This document shows, in pieces, positions 1 to 9,350 of a DNA stretch of 64,000 bases; the first letter of the stretch is position 1; each line of letters opens with the position of its first letter. The translations under genes were made by a program, and so were the position numbers. The stretch covers positions 2,976,001-3,040,000 of the forward strand of contig JAPFFF010000018.1 of the NCBI GenBank assembly GCA_039105265.1, written 5' to 3'. Under the pieces are notes generated by a model. That model saw only the letters and a list, made by a program, of their open reading frames with translations, had not been told where the DNA came from and made no database searches. The stretch comes from Tritrichomonas musculus (taxonomy: Eukaryota; Parabasalia; Tritrichomonadida; Tritrichomonadidae).

Positions 1-1
1 A

Positions 2-2266
2 TTTGCTATGAATTCAGATTGCTACCAAGATACAATGGAAGCAATTTCAAATTTAGTGATAAACCGAGCAGACGCTAAAGATATAGCCAAAAAGTTATTT
101 AACGAAACTCTTTCAATTTTAGGCAATTTCTGCTTAGATGAAGATTCTCCAAATTATATTCAAATTCCAAATTATATTTTAATTTTTGCTATGAATTTTC
201 TTTCTGTTTATGGTCCGGAAATTGATTCAATATGCTTTGAAGGAGAAGATATTATCGAAGATATTGCTCAGCTTGTGCAAAGAATTTATACCACAATTAT
301 TAAAAACCCGCCAATTACAGAGCATTGTGAAGAATATTGGACATTATGGAGTTCAGTACTATATCGTTATTCGCGTACGTCAAATTCAAAGAATCCATTT
401 GAAATTCTTCAGCCCTGTTATCAATTATTCAAGCCTTTAATTCCTTCAATTCGTCAATCGCTCTTCCTTGGATTTTCTTCTGCTGCAGAAGATGGTAAAC
501 TTCATTCAGTAAATTGTCAAGCTTGCTGGATATTCATCACATCTGCAGATAAAAGTGGAATGATTGATTTTCTTGAAGAACAAAAGAATAACCCATCTCC
601 ATCATTATGTTATGCAATTGGTCTTGTTGACGCTTGTTTAACAGGTAAAGAAGAAAGGCAGATGATTGTTAAAATTTTCCCTGCATTATTTGAATTCAAT
701 CAGAAAACTCCAAATGTTGACTTTGGAATATCACTTTTATATGCAGTTTCACATTCAATTCGATTTATGAACAGAGAATCTATCTTCTTTATTGCATTTG
801 GACGATGTCTAATGGAATTCCTTCGATCTCCAAATCTTAAAATCCAATCAGCAGCTGTTAACGCACTTTTTTACATTTCAATGCGCCAACCAAAACTTCT
901 CATTCGTGTTGTAAAAACTCAGCCGCAAAACGAAAATGATAACGAAAACCAATACAATAACCAAAGCTTTGAAACAGAAGGTGAAGGATCAATTATTTAT
1001 GCTGTTTATGACTTTCTTGATATTCTTTCTAGTTGGGAGTTAAAGAATGCCACAAAATTAATAAAGAGCATTGCATTAGTTGCATCAAGCCAAGAAAATG
1101 CAGCATTACGACAAAAAATATATCAAAATATAACAAATACGCTTATGTCATATATAGCAAGTGGCCAAGGTGGAATAATTGAAGATTCATTATCAATCAT
1201 TAACTCTTTGACAAATCTCAAATTGCAAGATGGAAGTATGATTTTTGTTCCTCTTTTTAACGAGTTGGTTAATCTTCTTTTTCTTTCAACTCAAAACCAA
1301 AGTGAAGTTTCTCCATCTGAAATTATTGAAACCATCACATCTTCTCTTTTGGTCGATATCAATCCAGCAGTCATGCAAAATGTACAGAATTTTTCAGGAA
1401 TTCTTCTCAAACTTGTCGATTTTAGAGAATCTGCTCTTCTATCTTTTGCATTGTTACGTAAAAAATACGATATTATGGAAAAAATATTTGATCAGATATA
1501 TGAAGCACTTGTAAAAGATGTTATTATTAACCTTGCAACTACCCAAGTAGAAGCCTTTCCTATTCTTCGATTTATTCGAACATATGATATCCGAAAGAAT
1601 CTTATTTCTCTTCTTTTAGAAGTTGTTGTTTACTTTATTAAAGACGAAAGATTAGAAGTTTCAAATGAATCTCTTAAAGTTCTTTGTAAAATTATAGAAT
1701 TTCTATGTGATGAGCATAATACTCAACAAGATCAAAATCAAGAAGGAGAAAAAGTTGACTTAAGAATGATTGTTGATGCAAGATTTCATTTAATTAGTTC
1801 AACCTTTCAGGCGCTTACTGATACTTTTCATAAACAAATCTTCAAAAATATTGCAAAGGCGATTCAAGCTATATATCGAGCTATGTCTGTTGCTTCATTG
1901 ATCATCACTCCCGAACAGTTTGATAACGACTTTTATACAGTCATAAGCAAAATTATTCCTACTTATGCTACTAATAATTTCGCTGCTTTTGGTGCTTCAA
2001 ATAATGACAATAAAAGCTTCATAATTAACTTTTCAAGATCTTTGAGAGGACATTCTAATGATTTCATAAGTTTTAGCTCTGATCTCAAAGAATTTTTGGT
2101 GGCAACTAACTACGCTTCTCCTTCTGATAAGAATTTGTTCAGAAATGAATTGAAACTTGATAGCCTTGAAGAAGAATTAATGAACTTGGTTTCAGGTGAA
2201 GAAAAGAATGCAATTCTGGCTGAAGAATTGGAAATATTGCCTGCGCTTAGAGATTTCAAGATTTAA
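2..2266 (+). CDS. XPO1: Exportin-1 (CRM1/XPO1) homolog, 5' end outside the window
   Basis: HEAT-repeat nuclear export receptor that would carry NES cargo with Ran-GTP through the nuclear pore. About 752 residues are visible and the frame is open to the window edge, so the first ATG (position 8) need not be the true start; the family is normally about 1,050-1,100 residues, so roughly the N-terminal third lies outside. Segments align by eye with the CRM1 core: SLCYAIGLVDACLTGKEER resembles the family's TLCWAIGSISG block, and IQSAAVNALFYISMRQPKLL resembles the VQDMACDTFIKIAQKCRRHF helix pair that follows it. The C-terminus (LKEFLVATNY...) resembles the family's LRDFLVQIKEF region. The stop TAA lies within TAAA, compatible with the trichomonad UAAA polyadenylation signal. 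Intact, no stops. Recognition is from memory, not a search. Confidence 0.75.
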   Translation, partial: FAMNSDCYQDTMEAISNLVINRADAKDIAKKLFNETLSILGNFCLDEDSPNYIQIPNYILIFAMNFLSVYGPEIDSICFEGEDIIEDIAQLVQRIYTTIIKNPPITEHCEEYWTLWSSVLYRYSRTSNSKNPFEILQPCYQLFKPLIPSIRQSLFLGFSSAAEDGKLHSVNCQACWIFITSADKSGMIDFLEEQKNNPSPSLCYAIGLVDACLTGKEERQMIVKIFPALFEFNQKTPNVDFGISLLYAVSHSIRFMNRESIFFIAFGRCLMEFLRSPNLKIQSAAVNALFYISMRQPKLLIRVVKTQPQNENDNENQYNNQSFETEGEGSIIYAVYDFLDILSSWELKNATKLIKSIALVASSQENAALRQKIYQNITNTLMSYIASGQGGIIEDSLSIINSLTNLKLQDGSMIFVPLFNELVNLLFLSTQNQSEVSPSEIIETITSSLLVDINPAVMQNVQNFSGILLKLVDFRESALLSFALLRKKYDIMEKIFDQIYEALVKDVIINLATTQVEAFPILRFIRTYDIRKNLISLLLEVVVYFIKDERLEVSNESLKVLCKIIEFLCDEHNTQQDQNQEGEKVDLRMIVDARFHLISSTFQALTDTFHKQIFKNIAKAIQAIYRAMSVASLIITPEQFDNDFYTVISKIIPTYATNNFAAFGASNNDNKSFIINFSRSLRGHSNDFISFSSDLKEFLVATNYASPSDKNLFRNELKLDSLEEELMNLVSGEEKNAILAEELEILPALRDFKI

Positions 2267-2877
2267 ATTATTATTTGTATTTTATAAATAAATTATTATT
2301 ATCCAATATTTTTTTTGTTTTATTTCACCTTAGATTTGTAATTGAGATTAGTGGTTAAAAAAAAAAGTTACCTTGTTAAATTAAAACAGAGATGCGAGAA
2401 CTGGTAAATTCCTTAAAAATGATTTATATTGATATATATTTATATATATATATATATTATTAATAAAAAAATTTAATCTTTTTTATTTTGGTCCACTAAA
2501 AACAAAAATATAAATGGTTTTTAAAAAATATTATTTGAAAAATAAACCATTCAAATTTTTCTCCTCAAAGACTTATATTTTGTGTAGACAATTAAAAAAA
2601 CTGTATACGAAAACTTTTTTAAGGTTTATATTGAGAAATGGTTAATGAAAATTTTTTTAATGAGTTATAAAACGATGCTTTATATATTGGATTAATATCA
2701 AAGCCATGTATTAAGTTTAAATGAGAAAAGTTCTCAATTTTTATAAAAGTCCATTCAATTTATTTTGAATGCTTTACAATAAGCTTCAAAATAATATTTT
2801 TTACTTTTTAAATGAAATAAAATTAATAACAAAATAGTATTAATAAATTAAAAAAAATATTTGTTATTTTATTTATT
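2267..2877. other. AT-rich intergenic stretch
   Basis: No coding region is visible. It holds T-runs and a short TA microsatellite around 2430-2465. It separates the exportin gene from the 3' end of a decayed transposon on the other strand. The right part may include the transposon's terminal sequence, but no terminal repeat matching the 5' side near 5060 was found by eye. Confidence 0.6.
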
Positions 2878-5065
2878 CATCAAAATTTAATAAATTCGTC
2901 GTTTTATTTCCAGTTATTATATTGTGACACTCTTGATGCTGAATATTACGAACTGCTCGAGCTTTTTCAATGGAAGCTCTTGCAATTAAACTTCCATCTT
3001 TTTGTTCTGTTACAAAAAAGCCAGCTTGGTTGAATGCAGACACAACAACATCAGGTGTTGTTGTTTTGATCCAAGAGTTTACTATTTGTATTACGTTTTA
3101 AGAAGAAGGACTAATATTTGGTTTCGTTTTTATTTTAGTCTTGAGACTTTTTTGAATACTGAATATGCCCAGGTCTAATGCTTGGACCTGATCAGATGAA
3201 CCTGCTGGTTCAAAAAAAGGATATACATTTTGGAATGAACATTCATCTAAAAAGATGTCTGAAGTATGGCTTGTTCAGCCATCCAAAAGAAGAATGGCTT
3301 CGGCATCATATTGGTATTTCATCCGTCTTCTCTTTAATTCTGGAATGAATATTTCTTCATTCCAATAGGAAAAACTTCTTGAGTTAATAAATCCATTTTC
3401 TTGATAAACAACAACTACGTTTTGATCACCATATCCGTTTATTGTTAGTTCTTTATCATATCTTTTATTTGCTAAAACTATCATAGGCATATATCTTGTC
3501 CCATCTAAAGCGATGGCTCCCACCATTGTTGATCTTTTAGAATTACGTTCTGCACCAATAACTGTTCCATCAACAGCGTAAATGGGAACTATAACAATCT
3601 CATTTCTCATATCAATAAAGTCAATAAACCCTGATTCGTCAACATTAAAAACGAATGTAGGGTGAATTTTGTTGGTTAACAAGATATTATCTAACTTTTC
3701 ATAATAAATTATGAGATCATTCAGGTCTACATCAGCTCTTGTTGATTCGTAGACAGGTGCTAGTACAGTTTTCATTGAAGAAGAATTTCGTATAAAATTA
3801 TAAATCGAATGATAGTCTAGATAAATGTTAAATTTGCAAAAAATCATGTCACTTAATGTATAAAAGTTAGGTGATTGTTTTTCTATGTAACAATTGTAAA
3901 TATAATCACAAACAATTTGTTTTTGCTCTTGATTTAAAATTGATGGTCGTCCAATTGTAGAACTTCTATTTTTTTTTCATTCTTGTCACATGCGAATGTA
4001 CAGCACCTTTGGTAATGCCAAATAATCGTCCGATTGCAGTTTGATCAGTCATTTCCTTCCTATCAGGTGAGTGGATTAAAGAAATTACTAATTCAATTTG
4101 TTCCTGATAGGTTATTCCTTTTTGAAAAATTTTTGTCATATTATTTTCTAATATTAAACGTTTATCATTAGGAAGTTTTTCTAATGAACCTGGAACAAAA
4201 CTAGTGATTGGTTGTTTTTTTTTTTTTTGGGGAGATATTTTTTGCCCCCAATCTCTTTTGACCCCAACGGTTAAGGTCAATATTGACCCTGTATCGTACT
4301 TCAGAAAAAATCGGCTTGAACTTTTTTGCACTTTTGTGAAAAATACCATGAGTAGCTACTCACGCTTTTTTTACGAAAATTTCTAAAAAATCATTTTTAT
4401 TAAAAAGCAGCTCTAGATAAAATTTCTTCCATCCCGAGTAAGTTATTCGTAATTAGTATCTCAATGTAGTAATTATTAAACCAATTTTTTCTTTTTTTGT
4501 AAAAAAAATATTAATCAATAATATTATTGATATCTCTATATAAAAAAATATATAAGATTTTCTTCACATGTTCGTGCCTATGATGTTATAAATAACAATA
4601 AATGTTTACTAATCTTTTCAAAATTATACAATTAGCATTATTTGTAAAAAATTAAAATTTTGCGAAAAAAGCGTGAGTAGCTACTCATGGTATTTTTCAC
4701 AAAAGTGCAAAAAAGTTCTCGCCGATTTTTTCTGAAGTACGATACAGGGTCAATATTGACCTTAACCGTTGGGATCAAAAGAGATTGGGGCAAAAAATAC
4801 CTCCCTTTTTTTTTTTTTTTTTTTTTTTTGTAATAGATATTGTCTTTTATTATGAGCAATTTCATTTTCTTTTTCAATGGAACATATCTCTTCTTCTTCT
4901 TTACTATCAGAAATATTTTTATTATTTATTTCTTCGTCCGACTTTTTCAATGGATAATTGGTTGGATATTTCTTCGGACTTCAATGCAGCTATCTTCTTG
5001 TATTTTTTGAGGGCATCCTCTTTTTTTTATGGTACTGATTTGGCTTAGCATTATAATAGAAAATG
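2878..5065 (-). mobile_element. Decayed pogo/Tigger-like (DDE_1) DNA transposon
   Basis: The minus strand encodes a transposase in pieces. From N to C: a Lys/Glu-rich start (about 5060-4830); after a MITE insertion, a helix-turn-helix region (4229-3966, with TAIGRLFGITKGAVHSHVTR); a second HTH (GRPSILNQEQKQIVCDYI, about 3940-3890); then the DDE domain (3847-2880). The catalytic blocks are readable: FVFNVDESG (first Asp), AILLLDG followed by TSHTSD (second Asp), and SSDQVQALDLGIFSIQK, which matches the family's QPLD block. The tail VNSWIKTTTPDVVVSAFNQA is also typical. Stops occur right after LLLDG (near 3274) and near 3103, and a frame change lies near 3960, so it is dead. No clear terminal repeats seen. 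Family assignment is by motif. Confidence 0.7.
4230..4805. mobile_element. Palindromic MITE (about 157-bp inverted arms) inside the transposase gene
   Basis: Positions 4230-4387 and 4648-4805 are near-perfect inverted copies: the right end read backwards starts GGGAGGTATTTTTTGCCCC and the left end starts GGGAGATATTTTTTGCCCC. The arms share further blocks such as GAGTAGCTACTCA and the AATATTGACC segment. About 260 bp of unrelated AT-rich DNA lies between them. A T-run borders both sides (about 14 T on the left, over 20 on the right), which looks like insertion into a poly-T tract. That tract is a poly-Lys stretch of the pogo-like transposase on the minus strand. No ORF is credible inside, so it is non-autonomous. 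Translations running into it only extend the host gene's frame through the arm. Confidence 0.75.
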
Positions 5066-5198
5066 GATAAACGGTCGCCCTATAATATAATTCAATTTTT
5101 ATGATCAAACCGTCTTATCTATTGTTATTTGATTTATTTTTTATTTTAATTTTATTTTTCAGTTGTGGAAAATACTAAATTTATTTAAAAGTATTAAT

Positions 5199-5771
5199 AT
5201 ATTTTTTATTTTTATAAAAACATATTCATGGATGGTCAATGTTGAAAAAATTGATCAACGGCGTCACTTTTTTGGTGGCTCGTTGTCAACGTTAACTTCG
5301 TTATTTCAACGTCAACGATCAACGATAAGTGTTGCGTTGAAATTGATCGTCCAAAAAAAAGGCACTTTTTATTTCTATCGTCGTTGATTTAAAATTAAAT
5401 TATCATTTCTGTAACATATATATATTTGGTATTTATATAGATATGATAATGATATTTACTAATTTTTTCAAAATAATAATACTTTATTAAATCATACCAA
5501 ATATAAATTGAATCAATAAAGTTTTTTTCAGAAAAAGTTGTCTCTCAAAAAAAATCAACTTTTCAATAAGCATAACGTTAACTTAATTCATTGATTCAAC
5601 ATTATTTCAACGTTAACATGTAGTTATGACCAAATTGAAACGGTTATAATCAATGGCCTTAATGTCGTTAACGTTGACATTCAATTCAACGATATAACAT
5701 TTTGTTCAACGATTTTAACGTCAACGTTAGCCAACCTTGAACATATTTTTTATTTTTATTTTTATAAAAAC
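5199..5771. repeat. CAACGTTAAC-rich foldback element with flanking direct repeat
   Basis: The segment 5222-5742 is packed with variants of CAACGTTAAC, CAACGTC and TTCAACGAT and looks unlike its surroundings. Its two ends are imperfectly inverted: the left starts ATATTCATGGATGGTCAATG, the right read backwards starts ATGTTCAAGGTTGGCTAACG. Flanking copies of ATATTTTTTATTTTTAT...AAAAAC lie at 5199-5221 and 5743-5771, the right one with one extra 6-bp step; they could be a target duplication or chance in T-rich DNA. No gene is visible; a 74-codon open frame here is low-complexity. Probably a degraded MITE. Confidence 0.5.
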
Positions 5772-6272
5772 GATAGAAAAATATGTGTAGACCAAATGTA
5801 AAAAAGTGAATTTTTTAATTTTCTAATTGGTAAATTCCAAAACAAAAATTATTTTTAAAATGATAATCTAATTCCTCATTTATGCTAATAAAATGAAGAT
5901 AAAAACATTATTTTTAATGAAGTTGTCATTGCATGGTATACAGTTTTTTTAACTCTCTTTATAAATATTTAATGGATTATAATAAACACTCTCATATGAT
6001 AATGTTGATGATTCTAATTAGCCCAATTCTAGAAATTGGAGGAGCGATAGATTCATCATTTTGATACAAATAATGGAAAACAAAGTAAAAACTCGTTTCT
6101 AAATTGAACTTTCAAAGATCAGGAGACAAATCTAGATTACGAATTGCATTTATCATTAAGTTAAAAGGAACCGAGTAAAAATATAGGACCAGTTGTTTTC
6201 ATCTATTGCTTTTAGGATGTTTTTTGAAGTAAAGATTTCAAGATGATAATGATCTTTCTTTTTGACATGTGA

Positions 6273-7113
6273 AGAAAGATCAATCAGAAAAAATGGTCAG
6301 ATGATCTTATAGATAAAGCATGTGAAGTTATAGGCCAAAATCCACTTCTAACTTTAAATGAAATCAAAGAAACAATGCATCAACGATATGGAGCTCCTCC
6401 AATAGTTGAAACCACACTATGCGATTATTTGCGATTTAGCTTATTTACATTAAAGAATGTCGAATACCTGCCTTCAGCAAAAAACTCAGAACAAACAAAA
6501 GCCCAAAGAATCAAATTTTGCCAATTCTTGCTTGAAAACGGAAACATGAACTTCATCTATGTTGATGAAATCGGATATACTATTTCAGTCCAGATGAATC
6601 GAGGACGTTCAAAACCAGGAAAAACTATTATTCAAAAACTTCAGCTCTCAAAAACTCCGAATACATTTGTTTGTATGGGAATATGCTGAAATGAAATTAT
6701 TTTATATGAAAAAAGAAGCACAGCTTATGATTCAGATTCTTTTCGTCTTTTCTTAAGAAATCTCATAAAAACGATTCTTGAATAAAGAATTTCTAATCCA
6801 TACATTATTTTAGATAATTCTCCAGTTCACAAACCAGAAGATGTAAGAAGTGAATGCGAAGGCAAAATCCAATTCAAATTTTTGCCTCCGTATTCACCTA
6901 ATCTTACACCAATAGAAAATATTTTCGGAATTATTAAGAAGCTCATGAAGAAAATATTAGCTACAGATCTCAAAGATGAATTAATTGGTACTTTTAATTT
7001 ACCTCGATTCTGCATTTACAATTGCAACATCTGATATAACAGAACAAGTGATACTTACAACCACGTTAGTAAATATGTTACAATGTCTTTGGAAGGAAGA
7101 GATACTTAATTAA
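6273..7113 (+). pseudogene. Decayed IS630/Tc1-mariner-type transposase (DDE_3)
   Basis: Reads as one degraded transposase. The N-terminal part has RKINQKKWSDDLIDKACE and LTLNEIKETMHQRYGAPPI, the family's second helix-turn-helix region. The DDE_3 catalytic domain follows: NFIYVDEIGYTISVQM (first Asp), YIILDNSPVHK (second Asp), and FLPPYSPNLTPIENIFGIIK, the hallmark block carrying the final acidic residue. In-frame stops lie at 6687 (TGA) and 6783 (TAA), and a frame change near 7000 is needed to reach the C-terminal TSDITEQVILTTTLVNMLQC and the stop at 7111. The first HTH, expected near 6000-6270, is only faintly readable. No terminal repeats were identified. A dead DNA transposon copy. Confidence 0.8.
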
Positions 7114-7581
7114 ATCTAATTTTTATATATTTTAATATTTTTTAAAATTTTATATCACTTTTACAAGAAAATTGAAAAAATTATAGGAAAATTGACAAGA
7201 AAATGTATAGACAATGATATATATAGAAGAAGATCGTGATTCCATTTAATTGGCCTAAAAGAATTGGAGTAATCTTCAGAAAAGTAAACTTTTTGAGAAT
7301 AAAATATCCTTGAGTTGCACCATCTCTGATATAGAATTTTTTGTTTGGTATAGTTATTTTTATCTTTTCTCATCAAACTATTTTATTTATTAATGTTCGA
7401 AATGATAACTTTTTTTTTTAATGTTTTTTTAGTCGAGGATGACTAAAATGTTAATTGTAGGTAGAATGAATGAATTAGAGCTAGGGGTATGAGTAATATA
7501 CGCAGTATCTGGAGCACTCACTAGCATTACTTCTCTGTCAAGTAGACCCCATTTGAAGAAAATTTTCAGAATTATCTGAAT
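7114..7581. other. AT-rich spacer and probable 5' region of the LINE
   Basis: No gene is supported. The first 300 bases are ordinary AT-rich DNA. From about 7430 the base mix becomes more even and merges into the LINE's first ORF, so part is likely the LINE 5' UTR; its exact start is not visible. Confidence 0.4.
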
Positions 7582-8796
7582 ATGCCCACCAAAATGTCGG
7601 CCTGGCGCCACGAAATTTGGGATGCTCATAAATCAAAGGTTGCTCTCAAAGATAGTACTATTCTCAAGCCTCAGTTGAAAGAAGATTTATTATATTCTCA
7701 TGAGATCTCAAAATTGGAATTCTTTAGGGAAGATTCTCCTCTCAAATATGTTGATTTTAAATTTCTGGAAAGAAAAATACCTCAAAGCTCACCCCGTACA
7801 GAAGCTGCTAACGAATGTTTCACTGATCAGAAAAGGCTGCGGCATCCGCCGGTTGGACCAGCCTCAGCCTCAATTTCTAATAGTACTAAATACGTTAAAG
7901 ATAATTTTGTCCTCGATTATTCAGATTCAGAATATGATGCTATATGTGATTCTGATATTGATTTTAATTTTCCTCATGTTACTAAGGATTTAGATAATAA
8001 TGATAATAGTGATATTGTTTATTCTACTCCGAATGATCAGGTACTTGATTTAAGACAGAAATTTGACATTGATGATATTTTTATTAATGACACTGTAGAT
8101 TCTTCTCCTTTAGTTCAAGTACATGAAGTTACACCGAAGGAGTTTTTTTTTTGGAATTATTTATTAAATGTTTTGCCCAATAAATTGTATATTTTCGGAA
8201 TCAGCGCAAAGAGCTGAATCGATTGATACCCCTCACGACGATTTTATTGACAATTTTTACACAAATCGTAATAATATCTCGAATACCAATTCACCTCAAA
8301 TTCCATCTAATGGAACCTCATTTGCTAACGATTACAATTCATCTTGCCAATTTTCAAATCTTAACCATGCTTCGCGGCATGATATGCCAAAATATCTTAA
8401 TCAGAGGGGGGTCGATTTCGTCAATTCTACTCCTAACTTCGACCTTACTATTGGTGTAGAATATGATCGCTACGACCTCTCTCATCGAGATCGCCCTTGT
8501 AAAGGCTCAATATAAAACTTGGTTAGGAGAACTCAACCTATCGATTCTTTCACCTCACTCAATAGTTGGCAACCTCCACCCGACATTCCTTCTCCACAAC
8601 CTAACGTCTTCGCTGATTCACCTAATGCAAATGTTACTTTAGCAATTTCAATAGAGGAACCTTCCGCGATTTCACCTATATATTCTACTCACTTACATGG
8701 CTCTGAAATTATTTTACAGGCTGGCATGCATTACAATCCGATGATTGAAAATCATCATCCCAATCTTTTGTGGATTATGAACCTCAAGATCTGAAT
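7582..8796 (+). pseudogene. LINE ORF, N-terminal part (broken)
   Basis: Reading from MPTKMSAWRHEIWDAHKS (7582), a Ser/Asp/Asn-rich region without recognised domains. The frame slips near a T-run at about 8143-8152, continues in another frame with an in-frame TAA at 8513, and changes frame again before 8796, where the peptide SFVDYEPQDLN is read. Beyond the insert the protein resumes with HFVNHISNIF, so this is the front of the same protein as the zinc-finger/RT part. Function unknown; in related elements the N-terminus binds nucleic acid. Confidence 0.6.
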
Positions 8797-9350
8797 GCAG
8801 GGGAAATTATATCTTGACGCACCATACATTGGGATGAAGCTGATCCAGCCGACAGATGTGACAGCCTCGTCTGATCATTTGAAGAATTGTCACTATTTTT
8901 CGTGAGGAGTGAATTTTGAGAAAGGTATCGTGATTTATATGAGTAATCAATGTATTTGAAGGGAGAATCGAATAGTTCGCGATTATAAAAAAAAAAAAAA
9001 AATAAAATTAAATATATCAGATTTCTTTTAATTTAATATTTTCCTTTTTTTTTTTTTTTCATATAGTATATTTAATTTTTTTTTGTTTATTTTGATTTTT
9101 TTTCGGTCAAAAAGTTTCAACAATTTGATAGAGTGAAAAATAATCATGAACTTTTTCTTGGAGCAAAAAATAAAACATAACTTTTTCTTAAAGATAAAAA
9201 ATAAAACAACTTTTTGATGCAAAATGTTTATGACAAGAGAAACCAAATTGACACTCAAATTTTTTCTATTTATTTTAATCGATTGTTTTTATAGAATACT
9301 TGCTTAAAATTGACCCTCAAATTTTTTCCTATGAACCTCAAGATCTGAAT
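8776..9350. mobile_element. 533-bp insertion in the LINE with 21-bp target duplication
   Basis: The 21-bp string TATGAACCTCAAGATCTGAA+T occurs at 8776-8796 and again at 9330-9350. Removing one copy and the 533 bases between restores continuity of the LINE protein (YEPQDLN then HFVNHISN). The insert starts with a relatively GC-rich 190 bp, passes a 16-base A-run at about 8987-9002, then a T-rich part, and ends with TTGACCCTCAAATTTTTT. A close copy of that end lies at 9247-9266. Long duplications and an A-run suggest target-primed retrotransposition, perhaps a SINE, but no tRNA-like A/B boxes were seen. Confidence 0.65.

Noticed and set aside
8987-9002. A-run as the LINE 3' end
   Set aside because: The LINE protein continues beyond the 21-bp duplication at 9330; the A-run belongs to the insert.
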